A stretch of 64,000 nt of DNA from NCBI RefSeq assembly GCF_001904635.1, contig NZ_MRCB01000017.1, forward strand, positions 38,372 through 102,371, written 5' to 3'. Of this stretch, positions 55,696 through 64,000 are shown in pieces. A program made the translations under genes and the position numbers. Under the pieces are notes generated by a model that saw only the letters and a list, made by a program, of their open reading frames with translations, did no database searches and was not told the DNA's origin. Source of the stretch: Hydrococcus rivularis NIES-593 (GTDB lineage: Bacteria > Cyanobacteriota > Cyanobacteriia > Cyanobacteriales > Microcystaceae). How positions within the stretch are numbered: position 1 is the stretch's first letter; every line of letters starts with the position of its first letter.

Positions 55696-55875
55696 GATTC
55701 TCAATCTACGAAGACCCCATAATGCTAATCTACATTTTCAACAAACAGCCTACTTCTCCGACTTCGTTAAATGACTCCCATAGATAATTTCCAGCCTACT
55801 GCCCTCGCCCAGAACCTAAAGGCTAACTAGCCACTAACCACTAACAAATAACCAAAAACATCGCTTCTTAAAAAA

Positions 55876-56805
55876 ATGATCGACAATAACTCCCTCCGAA
55901 TTATTTCATTGCTTCCCAGCGCGACGGAAATTGTGGCAGCTTTAGGTTTAGTGGATGCATTAGTCGGACGTTCCCACGAATGCGACCACCCCCCAGTAGT
56001 CCAAAATCTCCCCGTTTGTACGGAAGCTAGACTCAACTCTCACAAACCAAGCGCTCAAATCGATACAGACGTTCGCTCCCTCCTCAAGTCTGCTTTGAGT
56101 ATCTATCAGCTTAAAATCGAAGTAATCGAACAACTTCAGCCTACGCATATCGTCACTCAAGACCAATGCGATGTCTGTGCCGTAAGCTTTCCAGAGGTAG
56201 AAAGAGCGATTGCTCAACTCATTTGCAGCCAACCTCAAGTCATTTCCTTACAACCCAATCGACTTGTAGAAGTTTGGGCAGACATAGAAAGAGTTGCGCA
56301 GGCTGTAGGCGTTGATGCCGAGCCAGTTTTAAGCGAGTTACAGGCGCGGGTTAACGCGATCGCCCAAAAAACCAAAACACTAGAACGCGATCGCGCCACC
56401 GCAGTTGCCCTAGAATGGACGGAACCCCTTATGGGAGCGGGGAATTGGATTCCAGAACTAATCGAAATTGCAGGCGGTCAGTCACTGCTGGGTAATTTTG
56501 GACGACACTCTCCTTATTTAAGATGGGAAGATTTACTCGCAGCCGACCCAGAATTTATTATTATCATGCCCTGTGGATTCGATCTCGATCGCACTCACAA
56601 AGAATCTCAAGTCCTAAAGCAGCACCCCACTTGGTCGCGCCTACAAGCGGTTAGAAACGGCAAGGTTTTCATTACTGACGGAAATGCCTATTTCAATCGT
56701 CCCGGTCCTCGCTTGGTCGATTCTCTAGAGATTCTGGCAGAAATTTTTCATCCCAAATGGTTTAACTTTGGTTATCGAGGCAGGGGTTGGGAATCATTTC
56801 AGTAA
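55876..56805 (+). CDS. BtuF-like cobalamin-binding protein, without signal peptide
   Basis: The 309-residue protein has the two-lobe periplasmic-binding fold of BtuF/TroA: IISLLPSATEIVAALGLVDALVGRS at the start, THIVTQDQCDVCAVSFPEVE in the middle and YFNRPGPRLVDSLEILAEIF at the end. BtuF binds vitamin B12 for import, but here there is no export signal and no btuC or btuD neighbour, as in a cyanobacterial/plant group of cytoplasmic homologues. The role is thus open. Cys-rich QDQCDVC is notable and could bind a metal. It converges with the downstream GT4 gene. Confidence 0.8.
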   Translation: MIDNNSLRIISLLPSATEIVAALGLVDALVGRSHECDHPPVVQNLPVCTEARLNSHKPSAQIDTDVRSLLKSALSIYQLKIEVIEQLQPTHIVTQDQCDVCAVSFPEVERAIAQLICSQPQVISLQPNRLVEVWADIERVAQAVGVDAEPVLSELQARVNAIAQKTKTLERDRATAVALEWTEPLMGAGNWIPELIEIAGGQSLLGNFGRHSPYLRWEDLLAADPEFIIIMPCGFDLDRTHKESQVLKQHPTWSRLQAVRNGKVFITDGNAYFNRPGPRLVDSLEILAEIFHPKWFNFGYRGRGWESFQ

Positions 56806-56842
56806 TTCGTTATTTTTTGCACATAGCCGCGATCGATAGTCT

Positions 56843-57910
56843 TTATTCAATTCCAATTCCCAAAATATCTCGAAACCAGGCTTCGGTGCGATCGCCCATT
56901 GCCCAGAGCGAGTATTCTTCCTCGGCTTGTCGGCGACAGGAGTCGCGATCGATCTCATTGAGTCGTTTGATGGCTTCTACTAGCCCCGTGACGCTATCTG
57001 GCTCGACTAAAAACCCCGTTTCTCCATCTCGAACGATTTCGGCAGGACCGCCGCGACGGTAGGCAATGACGGGAACTCCGCAGGCTAAGGCTTCAATTGC
57101 CACGTTACCAAAAGCTTCTACCCAACGAGGAGTCATCACTAAGGCACGACATTGACGCAATTGTTGCTGCAATTCATGGGTCGGTAAAAAGCCAACATAT
57201 TCCATCGGAGCATTGGGATAATCCCGACAAATTTTTTCCCAATAATCTCGATCTTGTAGCTTACCAAAAATTCGCAGAGAAATTCCTGATATTTGAGCGG
57301 CTGCCACTGCATCTTCTAGGGCTTTTTCTGGTGCGATGCGACCGATCCACGCTAGATTGGGCGTGGGATTTTTGCAGAATTGATACTCGCACAGATCGAT
57401 CGCATTTCCCAAACACCGACAGGAGTCAGCCAAGCCAAAAGTAGCCGCTTGCGCCCGACTATGAAAAGCAACTTGCACTGGAAATCGAGCGATCGTCTGT
57501 TGGATAATCCGATCCATCGCCGCCGTCACCGATGCCATGCTGACTAAATGGGCGACGGGACGGCTAAAAAAGGGAGTGAGATAAAAAGGCAACCAATCGT
57601 AAGCAAAATTCAGAATTAAGTCATAATCGTTTTGAACTTGTCGCGCGTACTCCCACATATTTGCCAAGACAGAATTATCTGGCAGGCAAATCGGCGCTTT
57701 TCTGTTTTGGGTTTGGGCTGGAATTTGTAAATTTCCTGTGATTTCTGTAAGAGGAATACCTGCTAAAACCGATCCCGACGGGGCAACGACTCGAACTTGA
57801 TGCCCTCGATGCATCATTGCCAAGGCGATATTTTTTAACGTCAGTTCGACTCCTCCCCCTAACCCAGAACCTAGAGATCCAACTGAAGTTGAAAGGAAAA
57901 GTAGTTTCAT
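56843..57910 (-). CDS. Glycosyltransferase family 4
   Basis: The 355-residue GT-B enzyme starts MKLLFLSTSVGSLGSGLGGG (acceptor-side Gly loop) and has the donor-site blocks LAWIGRIAPEKALEDAVAAA and EAFGNVAIEALACGVPVIAYRRGG, including the E-x7-E motif. It transfers a sugar from a nucleotide sugar with retention of configuration; the acceptor is unknown. No membrane helix is present. The stop is 38 bp from that of the convergent BtuF-like gene. It is unrelated in position to the glycan cluster at 21-29 kb. Confidence 0.88.
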   Translation of the reverse strand: MKLLFLSTSVGSLGSGLGGGVELTLKNIALAMMHRGHQVRVVAPSGSVLAGIPLTEITGNLQIPAQTQNRKAPICLPDNSVLANMWEYARQVQNDYDLILNFAYDWLPFYLTPFFSRPVAHLVSMASVTAAMDRIIQQTIARFPVQVAFHSRAQAATFGLADSCRCLGNAIDLCEYQFCKNPTPNLAWIGRIAPEKALEDAVAAAQISGISLRIFGKLQDRDYWEKICRDYPNAPMEYVGFLPTHELQQQLRQCRALVMTPRWVEAFGNVAIEALACGVPVIAYRRGGPAEIVRDGETGFLVEPDSVTGLVEAIKRLNEIDRDSCRRQAEEEYSLWAMGDRTEAWFRDILGIGIE

Positions 57911-57991
57911 TATCTAATTTGCCTGCCCAGAGTAGCTAAGATAGCAGCTACAACAGAATATTTCATTTTTGCTTTTTTCCTTTTACCTTTT

Positions 57992-59092
57992 TTATGGCAT
58001 TGTTTCGTTTTGCTTCATCGGCAGCAGATCCAACCTCGTAGGAGTCATCTGAAGATTTAACTGATTAAGCGCCCACTTGGCCGTTTCTTGAACTTCTACG
58101 TCCGAGTCATCCATCGCATGGCGTAACATCTGGCTAATCTGAGACATGAGGTCGTAAATTCTGGTTAGATCGCGAATCGCATTTTTGCGTACCTGGGGAT
58201 TTTTATCTTGCAAGGAGAGAGCTAGGGCTTGATTCATTGGCTTGAGGGTGCGTATGCTGATTTGAGAGAGGGCTTCTAAAATCAGACTGCGCTCTTGGGA
58301 ATCCGAGTCAATCATCAGATCGACTAGGGGTTTCATCGCACGCGAATCGCCTTTTTGTGCTAGTTCCCAAATAGCCTTCCGTCGCTTTTTCGGATCGGGT
58401 TCTTGGAGATCTTTAACCAATTCATTGATAATATCCAAATTGGGCAGGCGAGTAGGCGTTTGTAGTGGAATGGAACTATCGTCGTCGCCCGTCTTTGTTT
58501 TTGAATTAGCCTCGCCAAAAAGATTTTGGGATTTTTCTGAGGGAAGGGAATTCAGTGAAAATTTCTCCTCTGGTTCGTAGTCAGATTCTGATTCTGCAAG
58601 CTCGTGTTCTTCCCGTTCCCAGTCGGGACTTCTACGCAGCAGCCCAGAAAAGAAAAATACGCCTCCGCCAACGACGAAGGCAAGTCCTGCTCCTAATGAT
58701 AGCCACCACCAATCCGATAAAGGATTATTTTTGGCCTGCTCGTTTTTGAGCAGGGTTTCGCTATTTTGGATGGCTTGGCGAGCATAAATATCGTTGGGAC
58801 GTTCGGCTAAGGCTTTTTGAAAATTTTCTATCGCTGCTTGATAATTTTTATTGTCGAAGGCTTCGTACCCCGCCCTCATGTAGCGATCGTAGGTGGAGTT
58901 GCTGGCACTCGGAGATGCTGATTTTAGCTTCCCTGTTGTTGATGCTTGAGCTATCGATTTGGTAATGGTCGGATTGCTATGAGAATTTGAGAGAGCTAGC
59001 GCCAAATCTCGGCGATCGCGATTCCCAACCAACCCTAATAGACTAATAGTAACGATAGCAAAAAGTATAGGAAAACGATAGTACATCATCAT
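57992..59092 (-). CDS. Membrane protein with TPR unit and C-terminal HEAT repeats
   Basis: The order is: N-terminal hydrophobic helix (FPILFAIVTISLLGLVG), a Ser/Thr-rich linker, one TPR pair (YEAFDNKNYQAAIENFQKALAERPNDIYA), a second helix (WWLSLGAGLAFVVGGGVFFF), an acidic linker, then HEAT repeats (KRRKAIWELAQKGD, ERSLILEALSQIS, PQVRKNAIRDLTRI, VEVQETAKWALNQL). This layout suggests a membrane scaffold with TPR outside and HEAT inside. I chose the first ATG at 59092; the frame is open to a TTG at 59143. It lies between GT4 and nadB with no operon partner. Confidence 0.72.
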   Translation of the reverse strand: MMMYYRFPILFAIVTISLLGLVGNRDRRDLALALSNSHSNPTITKSIAQASTTGKLKSASPSASNSTYDRYMRAGYEAFDNKNYQAAIENFQKALAERPNDIYARQAIQNSETLLKNEQAKNNPLSDWWWLSLGAGLAFVVGGGVFFFSGLLRRSPDWEREEHELAESESDYEPEEKFSLNSLPSEKSQNLFGEANSKTKTGDDDSSIPLQTPTRLPNLDIINELVKDLQEPDPKKRRKAIWELAQKGDSRAMKPLVDLMIDSDSQERSLILEALSQISIRTLKPMNQALALSLQDKNPQVRKNAIRDLTRIYDLMSQISQMLRHAMDDSDVEVQETAKWALNQLNLQMTPTRLDLLPMKQNETMP

Positions 59093-59348
59093 TAAATACT
59101 TGGGGGAATGAGCTTCTAGTAAGGGGGACGAACTTTTAGCCAATTTAATTTTCTAACATTACTTTAATTTAAATTGCATCCTGCTCCTTCTGTTCTCAAT
59201 GTTCCCCATTTAGATTGATTCGTTTGCTTCAGGCGAAACTAATTTTTTTTATAATTGACCTCTACGATCTAACATATTAATTGGCTATCTGCAAGACAAG
59301 ATCTCGATCGGTTTTAGCATGGTAGCCAATCGACGGCTGGATGCATGA

Positions 59349-61064
59349 CTATTTGTTCGATCCGACTGTCGATTCTTTAGCGTTTAATAGTGGCGCTGTT
59401 TGCCATGTTTCGCCTCGTACCAACGTATGAACTTGCCAGTCCTCTAAAGTCTGAGGATAGTCGGTGCGGTAGTGACCGCCTCGACTTTCAGTCCGAAAAG
59501 CGGCACTTTTAAGAATTAGATAGCCGATATCTAATAAATTTAAAGTTTCTGCACAAATTCGCAAGTGCTGCTCGGCTAAGGATGAAGCCAAAATGACGCG
59601 ATCGCTAGGAGATAATTTGAGAATATGGCGAGCGATCGCGAAATTGGCTAGTTCTTGTCGCCAACGATTGACCTGTGCGATCGCAGCTTCCAAAACTTCT
59701 TGCGATCGACAAATCCCAGCACTCTGCCACATCAGAGACGGCAAAGTTTGTCGAACGAGGGTAATTTTTTCTATTTCCTCTTCCCAATCTCCCTCTTCCG
59801 TAACCACAGACAAAGCCTCTTCTGAAAACGGCTGGGTTTCTACTTCAATCTGAGATAATTGTGCCGCAAAAACGATACATTCCAACAGAGAATTACTCGC
59901 CAAACGATTCGCGCCGTGAACGCCAGTACTTGCCGTTTCGCCAATAGCATACAACCGGGCAATCGAAGTGCGACACATCAGATCGGTAGCGATTCCTCCC
60001 ATCCAATAATGAGCCGCCGGAGCCACGGGGATCGGCTCGCAAAAAACATCGATCCCCCACTGTTGGCAGACTTTAATGATATTGGGAAAGCGATGGCGAA
60101 TCCGTTCCGGTTCGATCGGTCGCAGATCTAAATAGACGTGAGCTTGGGCAGGATCGGAGGCAGTTTTTTGTAGATGGCTGAAAATTGCCCGACTAACAAT
60201 ATCTCTGGGGGCTAATTCGCCTGCCGGATGGTAATCGAAGGCAAAACGCCTGCCTCGGTCATCGATTAAATGTGCTCCTTCGCCGCGTACCGCTTCGCTA
60301 ATCAGGAAACGAGGAGCGCCAGGGATGGTTAATGCCGTTGGATGAAATTGAACGAATTCTAGATCTCGCAAAACCGCGCCAGCACGCCAAGCGAGGGCCA
60401 CGCCATCACCGGTACTGACGGCTGGATTGGTCGTTTGGGCAAAGACTTGACCGCCGCCTCCGGTGGCTAAAATAACCGCAGCAGCTTTAATCCAATTAAT
60501 CTGACCTCCATAGAGGAGACTAATTCCCTGGCATCGTCCGGTTTGCGAGTCGATCCACAGACTCAAGGCTACCCCTTGAGAGATGACCTGAATGTTGGGG
60601 CGTTCTAACACTCTAGCCGCGATCGTGCCGACGATCGCTTTCCCCGTAGTATCCGCCGCGTGGAGAACGCGCGGACGAGAATGGGCGGCTTCCAGAGTCA
60701 TTGCCAGACGATTTCCCTGGCGATCGAAAGCTACGCCCATCTCTAATAGCGATTGGATTGCCGAGGCAGCATGTTCGACGAGAAACTCGACGGCAGCGCG
60801 ATCGCAAAGTCCGGCTCCTGCCTTTAAAGTATCTTCCAAATGCAACTTTGGCGAATCAGACGAATCGATCGCGGCAGCAATGCCTCCCTGCGCCCAGTCA
60901 CTTGCCCCCGTTTTTAGAGTATCTTTGGTCACCAGACCAACTCGCAAATGGTTAGGAAGACACAAAGCCGCATAAAGCCCAGCCGCTCCTGAACCGACCA
61001 CCAAAACGTCAAACTGGGAAGGAAGATTAGGGGACGATGCAGAATAACGAGAAAATGAAGTCAA
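59349..61064 (-). CDS. nadB: L-aspartate oxidase
   Basis: NadB oxidises aspartate to iminoaspartate, the first step of NAD synthesis; the product goes to NadA. The 571-residue flavoprotein has the FAD-binding VVGSGAAGLYAALCLP, the GASDWAQGGIAAAI and TGGGGQVFAQTTNP loops, VQFHPTAL, and the substrate site HGANRLASNSLLECIVFAAQ. The only sensible initiator is TTG at 61064, since no ATG precedes the FAD motif. It stands alone; the upstream spacer holds two repeat families. Confidence 0.93.
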   Translation of the reverse strand: MTSFSRYSASSPNLPSQFDVLVVGSGAAGLYAALCLPNHLRVGLVTKDTLKTGASDWAQGGIAAAIDSSDSPKLHLEDTLKAGAGLCDRAAVEFLVEHAASAIQSLLEMGVAFDRQGNRLAMTLEAAHSRPRVLHAADTTGKAIVGTIAARVLERPNIQVISQGVALSLWIDSQTGRCQGISLLYGGQINWIKAAAVILATGGGGQVFAQTTNPAVSTGDGVALAWRAGAVLRDLEFVQFHPTALTIPGAPRFLISEAVRGEGAHLIDDRGRRFAFDYHPAGELAPRDIVSRAIFSHLQKTASDPAQAHVYLDLRPIEPERIRHRFPNIIKVCQQWGIDVFCEPIPVAPAAHYWMGGIATDLMCRTSIARLYAIGETASTGVHGANRLASNSLLECIVFAAQLSQIEVETQPFSEEALSVVTEEGDWEEEIEKITLVRQTLPSLMWQSAGICRSQEVLEAAIAQVNRWRQELANFAIARHILKLSPSDRVILASSLAEQHLRICAETLNLLDIGYLILKSAAFRTESRGGHYRTDYPQTLEDWQVHTLVRGETWQTAPLLNAKESTVGSNK

Positions 61065-61181
61065 CGTCGCTCGAGCAATTTGTATGTAAATTCAATACAT
61101 TCTAGCGTTTAGTTAGAATTTAGGAGTTAGGAGTCAGTTATTTGATGAAAGGATTTTAGATTTTGGATTGAGGAGTAGTTA

Positions 61182-61248
61182 GTAGGGGCGGGTTTATCTA
61201 AAAACGCTAGAGATTCACCTACAGTTACTGTCAAAAACCCGCCCGTAC
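61182..61248. repeat. GTAGGGGC-type inverted repeat, copy 3
   Basis: GTAGGGGCGGGTTT (61182-61195) and AAACCCGCCCGTAC (61235-61248) match over 13 of 14 bases in opposite orientation with 39 nt between them. It is the same family as the copies at 15241 and 23768. Confidence 0.7.
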
Positions 61249-61259
61249 AGGAATTAGTA

Positions 61260-61335
61260 ACTTCCCCTGCCTCCCCAGTCTCCCCATTTCCCCACACTCC
61301 CCACTTCCGACTTCCAAGTTCCGACTTCCGACTTC
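61260..61335. repeat. Low-complexity spacer repeats, GACTTCC and CTCCCC runs
   Basis: The tract has CTCCCCAGTCTCCCC, then CCGACTTCCAAGTTCCGACTTCC. On the minus strand it reads as the AAGTCGG/GGGGAGAC series that is translated inside the CbiG-CobJ gene at 51800-51900. Confidence 0.7.
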
Positions 61336-61357
61336 TTAAAGACTTCCTCCTTCTGCC

Positions 61358-62014
61358 TCAAACCTGCGAACTCTTTAACTCCTCCCTCAAAACCCTTTTA
61401 TAAATCTGGGATAAGTAGGGACTCATGGAGTTGGATTCTATGCCGTATCCCAAACTCGTCCAAGTCCCGGATAGCAGGCGCAAAACTTCTTCTAATTCCC
61501 CCTCTCTCAGGCGCTGGGAAATATCGACTCCCCACGCCTGGGGATCGGACAGCCAAGCGTATACGACAGCATCTTGATATTTTGGCTCAAAACTGTAGGA
61601 TTGCCACCACAAAAGATTTGACGGGTTGGGATGATAGCGTTCGGCTTTTTCGTACCAAGTGATATTGAGAAACTGATAACGTCCTGCGGCAGTCGAGCAC
61701 TGACCGATATTCGGTCCCGTTACGATGGGGACGCAGCGATTGGGGTGGTCGCTCAAATCCGCCACGTATTTACCGCCATAGAGAACGTGGTAAGGTTGGG
61801 CGACATTAGCTTCGCTAGCGGTAATCGTGCGCATCAGGGCGCGAATATAAGGGTCGCCGCCTTTCATGACTAGCGGTTGAGTTTTGTAAATGTTTTGGGA
61901 TCTGGGCAGTTGGCGACCGCCGCGTTCGTCACTCCTGAAATTAACCCACCAAATCGGCAGAGCGATCGCGCCGAACAGACCAAGAAGTTTCCAGCCAGCT
62001 AAGCGATTAGCCAA
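61358..62014 (-). CDS. Lambda-endolysin-like (GH104) lysozyme with membrane anchor
   Basis: The 218-residue protein has an N-terminal hydrophobic helix (LLGLFGAIALPIWWV) and a catalytic domain resembling phage lambda R transglycosylase: RALMRTITASEANVAQPYH (catalytic Glu), VADLSDHPNRC and QCSTAAGRYQFLNITWYE. It should cleave peptidoglycan in the periplasm. It is not beside phage genes, so it appears domesticated. The initiator is TTG at 62014 with GAGGAAAT as Shine-Dalgarno sequence. Confidence 0.82.
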   Translation of the reverse strand: MANRLAGWKLLGLFGAIALPIWWVNFRSDERGGRQLPRSQNIYKTQPLVMKGGDPYIRALMRTITASEANVAQPYHVLYGGKYVADLSDHPNRCVPIVTGPNIGQCSTAAGRYQFLNITWYEKAERYHPNPSNLLWWQSYSFEPKYQDAVVYAWLSDPQAWGVDISQRLREGELEEVLRLLSGTWTSLGYGIESNSMSPYLSQIYKRVLREELKSSQV

Positions 62015-62161
62015 TGCTTATTTCCTCTTTCTACTCAACATTTTTTCTACTTTACGTCGCATTTGAACTCAATTGCTACTCCTTCTCCGGTCAGAGCGCA
62101 AAAATCAGCCTATGTCCTAGAATAGACAAAGACATAGGTAATTTTTATATTTAGGCTTGTT

Positions 62162-63241
62162 ATGTCAGTTTTGGCAGCGATCGCAGTCTTGGCGCTTTTA
62201 ATTGTCGTTCACGAATTAGGTCATTTTGCAGCAGCACGGTTTCAAGGCATTCGCGTCAATCGTTTCTCCATCGGTTTCGGTCCGGTTCTCCTCAAATACC
62301 AAGGCCCCGAAACCGAATATGCCATCCGCGCCTTTCCTCTCGGCGGTTATGTCGGTTTTCCCGATGACGACCCCGATAGCGAAATCCCTGCCGATGACCC
62401 CAACTTGCTTCGCAATCGTCCGGTTCTCGATCGAGCGATCGTCATTAGCGCGGGAGTTATCGCCAATCTAGTCTTCGCTTATTTCCTCCTGGTCGGTCAA
62501 GTAGCCACCGTAGGCATACAAGACTTTCAAGCAGGCGTTGCCGTTCCCCAAGTCCTGCCAGAAACTGCCTCTGTGGCTGTCAAGGCTGGAATTCAAGCAG
62601 GCGACATCATTGTATCGGTTAACGGGCGAGATCTCGGTGCAACGCCGGATGCGATTACTTCCCTCAGAGAAACCATTCAGAATTCTCCTAATATACCGCT
62701 TAATCTAATAGTTCAAAGAGGTCAAGAAACCTTAGCCCTAACCGTAGAACCAGAACTCGGTAGCGACGGCAAAGGAAAAATTGGAGTAATGCTATCGCCA
62801 AATGTAGGGACTCGTCGTCCTCAAGGGATTGGTGAAGTGCTTGTCTTGAGTGCCGATGCTTATCAAAACCTTGCCAGTTTAACCGCTAAAGGATTTTGGC
62901 AGTTAATTAGTAACTTTAAGGAAAATGCCGAGCAAGTGGCAGGTCCCGTCAAAATTGTCGAATATGGTGCTAATATTGCTCGTAACGATGCAGGAAATCT
63001 TTTTCAATTTGCAGCGCTAATTAGTATTAACCTGGCAATTATCAATATCTTACCCCTACCCGCTCTCGACGGCGGTCAGTTGGTATTTTTGCTAGTTGAA
63101 GGATTACGCGGTAAACCTCTGCCAAGAACGATTCAGGAGGGAATTATGCAAACCGGATTGGTTCTCTTGTTGAGTTTGGGCGTTTTTCTCATCGTTCGGG
63201 ATACTGCCAATTTAGCCTTTTTTCAGGAATTGTTTCAATAG
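62162..63241 (+). CDS. rseP: RIP zinc metalloprotease RseP (site-2 protease)
   Basis: This intramembrane protease has HELGH (His17, Glu18, His21) in its first helix, a PDZ domain in the middle (VKAGIQAGDIIVSVNGRDLG) and the third zinc ligand in NILPLPALDGGQLVFLL, followed by the C-terminal helix. Such proteases cut membrane anchors of regulators, for example anti-sigma factors. At 359 residues it is of normal size. The ATG is at 62162. nth starts 6 bp after the stop, so the two genes form one transcript. Confidence 0.93.
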   Translation: MSVLAAIAVLALLIVVHELGHFAAARFQGIRVNRFSIGFGPVLLKYQGPETEYAIRAFPLGGYVGFPDDDPDSEIPADDPNLLRNRPVLDRAIVISAGVIANLVFAYFLLVGQVATVGIQDFQAGVAVPQVLPETASVAVKAGIQAGDIIVSVNGRDLGATPDAITSLRETIQNSPNIPLNLIVQRGQETLALTVEPELGSDGKGKIGVMLSPNVGTRRPQGIGEVLVLSADAYQNLASLTAKGFWQLISNFKENAEQVAGPVKIVEYGANIARNDAGNLFQFAALISINLAIINILPLPALDGGQLVFLLVEGLRGKPLPRTIQEGIMQTGLVLLLSLGVFLIVRDTANLAFFQELFQ

Positions 63242-63247
63242 GTAGCC

Positions 63248-63955
63248 GTGGCAAGTATTACGCGCAAATTTGCCTCGAAAAAACAACGGGCATTGGAGAT
63301 TCTCGTTTTACTCAAACACCTCTATCCCGATGCTACCTGTAGCCTAACCTATGCAAGCCCAGTCCAATTGTTAGTGGCTACGATTCTGTCGGCTCAATGT
63401 ACCGACGAACGAGTCAATCAAGTAACTCCAGCGCTATTTGCTCGCTTTCCCGATGCGGTTTCTTTGGCAAATGCCGATCGCGAAGAACTAGAAAACCTAA
63501 TCCGTTCGACGGGATTTTATCGCAATAAAGCCAAAAACATCCAAGGAGCCTGTCAAAAAATTATCGATGAATTTGGCGGCGAAGTCCCGCAACAGATGGA
63601 AAAGCTACTATCGCTTCCCGGCGTTGCCAGAAAGACGGCAAATGTCGTCCTCGCTCATGCCTACGGGATTAAGCAAGGCGTAACCGTCGATACTCATGTC
63701 AAACGTTTGAGCAGGCGGCTAGGTTTGACGAAAGAAACCGACCCAGTCAAGATCGAACGAGATTTAATGAAGCTTTTGCCCCAACCCGATTGGGAAGATT
63801 TTTCCATTAGAATGATTTACCACGGTCGAGCAGTCTGTAAAGCGAGAAACCCTAATTGCAGGGCATGCAAATTGGCTCACTTATGTCCTTCCGCCGAGAC
63901 GTTCGAGCCGACACTAACTCAGAAAGCACCTACACTGCTGGCAGATATCGGGTAA
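63248..63955 (+). CDS. nth: Endonuclease III
   Basis: Nth is a bifunctional DNA glycosylase/AP lyase that removes oxidised pyrimidines. The helix-hairpin-helix LSLPGVARKTANVVLAHAYG contains the catalytic Lys, the catalytic Asp is in TVDTHVKRLSRRLG, and the 4Fe-4S cluster ligands are CKARNPNCRACKLAHLC near the end. Family segments SAQCTDERVNQVTPALF and STGFYRNKAKNIQGA are present. The initiator is GTG at 63248. It is coupled to rseP with a 6-bp gap. The protein is complete; the window ends 45 bp after the stop. Confidence 0.95.
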   Translation: MASITRKFASKKQRALEILVLLKHLYPDATCSLTYASPVQLLVATILSAQCTDERVNQVTPALFARFPDAVSLANADREELENLIRSTGFYRNKAKNIQGACQKIIDEFGGEVPQQMEKLLSLPGVARKTANVVLAHAYGIKQGVTVDTHVKRLSRRLGLTKETDPVKIERDLMKLLPQPDWEDFSIRMIYHGRAVCKARNPNCRACKLAHLCPSAETFEPTLTQKAPTLLADIG

Positions 63956-64000
63956 GGTTCGAGGGTCGCCCCTCTCCCCTCCCCTAAGAACGGAACGTGA

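Noticed and set aside
61065..61357. Spacer upstream of nadB as an insertion sequence
   Set aside because: It holds inverted and low-complexity repeats but no transposase frame or target duplication that I can see.
63955..63985. GGTTCGAGGGTCGCC resembling a tRNA T-arm just after nth
   Set aside because: The upstream DNA is coding sequence of nth and no acceptor stem or anticodon arm can be formed.

Overview
The window is about 64 kb of cyanobacterial chromosome. The HIP1 octamer GCGATCGC and its GATCG core occur throughout, inside and between genes. Several genes are specific to oxygenic photosynthesis: C-phycoerythrin cpeB/cpeA with lyases, ndhO, a Psb35-like protein, homogentisate phytyltransferase, NTRC and a CAAD-domain protein. 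Base composition is moderate and gene density high. No rRNA, tRNA, CRISPR array, intact transposase or prophage was seen. A phycoerythrin-containing unicellular or pleurocapsalean-type cyanobacterium fits, but genus cannot be fixed from this sequence.

Layout. 0-9.9 kb: edge-truncated CAAD protein, NTRC, a collapsed Uma2 remnant, a CpcT-type lyase, a phytase/esterase-like lipoprotein, a TPR protein, Psb35-like and a partner small protein, an amidase, folE and an SDR enzyme. 10-19 kb: a DUF790 nuclease-like protein, a CheY-like regulator, htpG, rpmB, an S9 peptidase, a broken YoeB toxin and a UbiH-type hydroxylase. 19-29.4 kb: a coiled-coil membrane protein, an SLH/OprB porin, and a five-gene minus-strand glycan cluster (two COG4671-type glycosyltransferases, an ABC exporter, a histidine phosphatase and a GT4-GT2 fusion). 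The cluster has a candidate 11-bp direct-repeat operator upstream and a clear terminator downstream. 29.6-36.3 kb: a degenerate receiver domain, an OmpR-type regulator with its kinase, rsmE, the overlapping pair ndhO-mdh, and a zinc-finger-like protein. 36.6-42.7 kb: an M1 aminopeptidase with HEAT repeats, homogentisate phytyltransferase, an overlapping heparinase-like protein, and an NDH-2 tail remnant. 43-45.6 kb: the phycoerythrin cluster (CpcS/CpeS-type lyase, cpeB, cpeA, cpeZ). 45.8-50.6 kb: a Tat-type TRAP binding protein and a vWA / PP2C phosphatase / protein kinase triad. 50.7-64 kb: a CbiG-CobJ fusion, phoH, a truncated MBL-hydrolase remnant, a NagB homologue, DinB, a BtuF-like protein, a GT4 enzyme, a TPR-HEAT membrane protein, nadB, a lambda-endolysin-like lysozyme, rseP and nth.

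The best candidate for an under-described system is the triad at 46.9-50.6 kb. It has the TerY-P (vWA, PP2C, kinase) arrangement. Here the kinase carries two tandem copies of a ~54-residue helix-turn-helix-like module at its C-terminus, and the usual VAIK lysine position reads arginine. This would link a kinase/phosphatase switch directly to nucleic acid.

Two further themes recur. First, two large proteins (GT4-GT2 and CbiG-CobJ) have linkers that look like translated intergenic repeat DNA, one with a Shine-Dalgarno and ATG still in place inside the frame. Second, there is a set of gene remnants (Uma2, YoeB, receiver domain, NDH-2 tail, MBL hydrolase start) that automated annotation would probably miss or call as small hypothetical genes.
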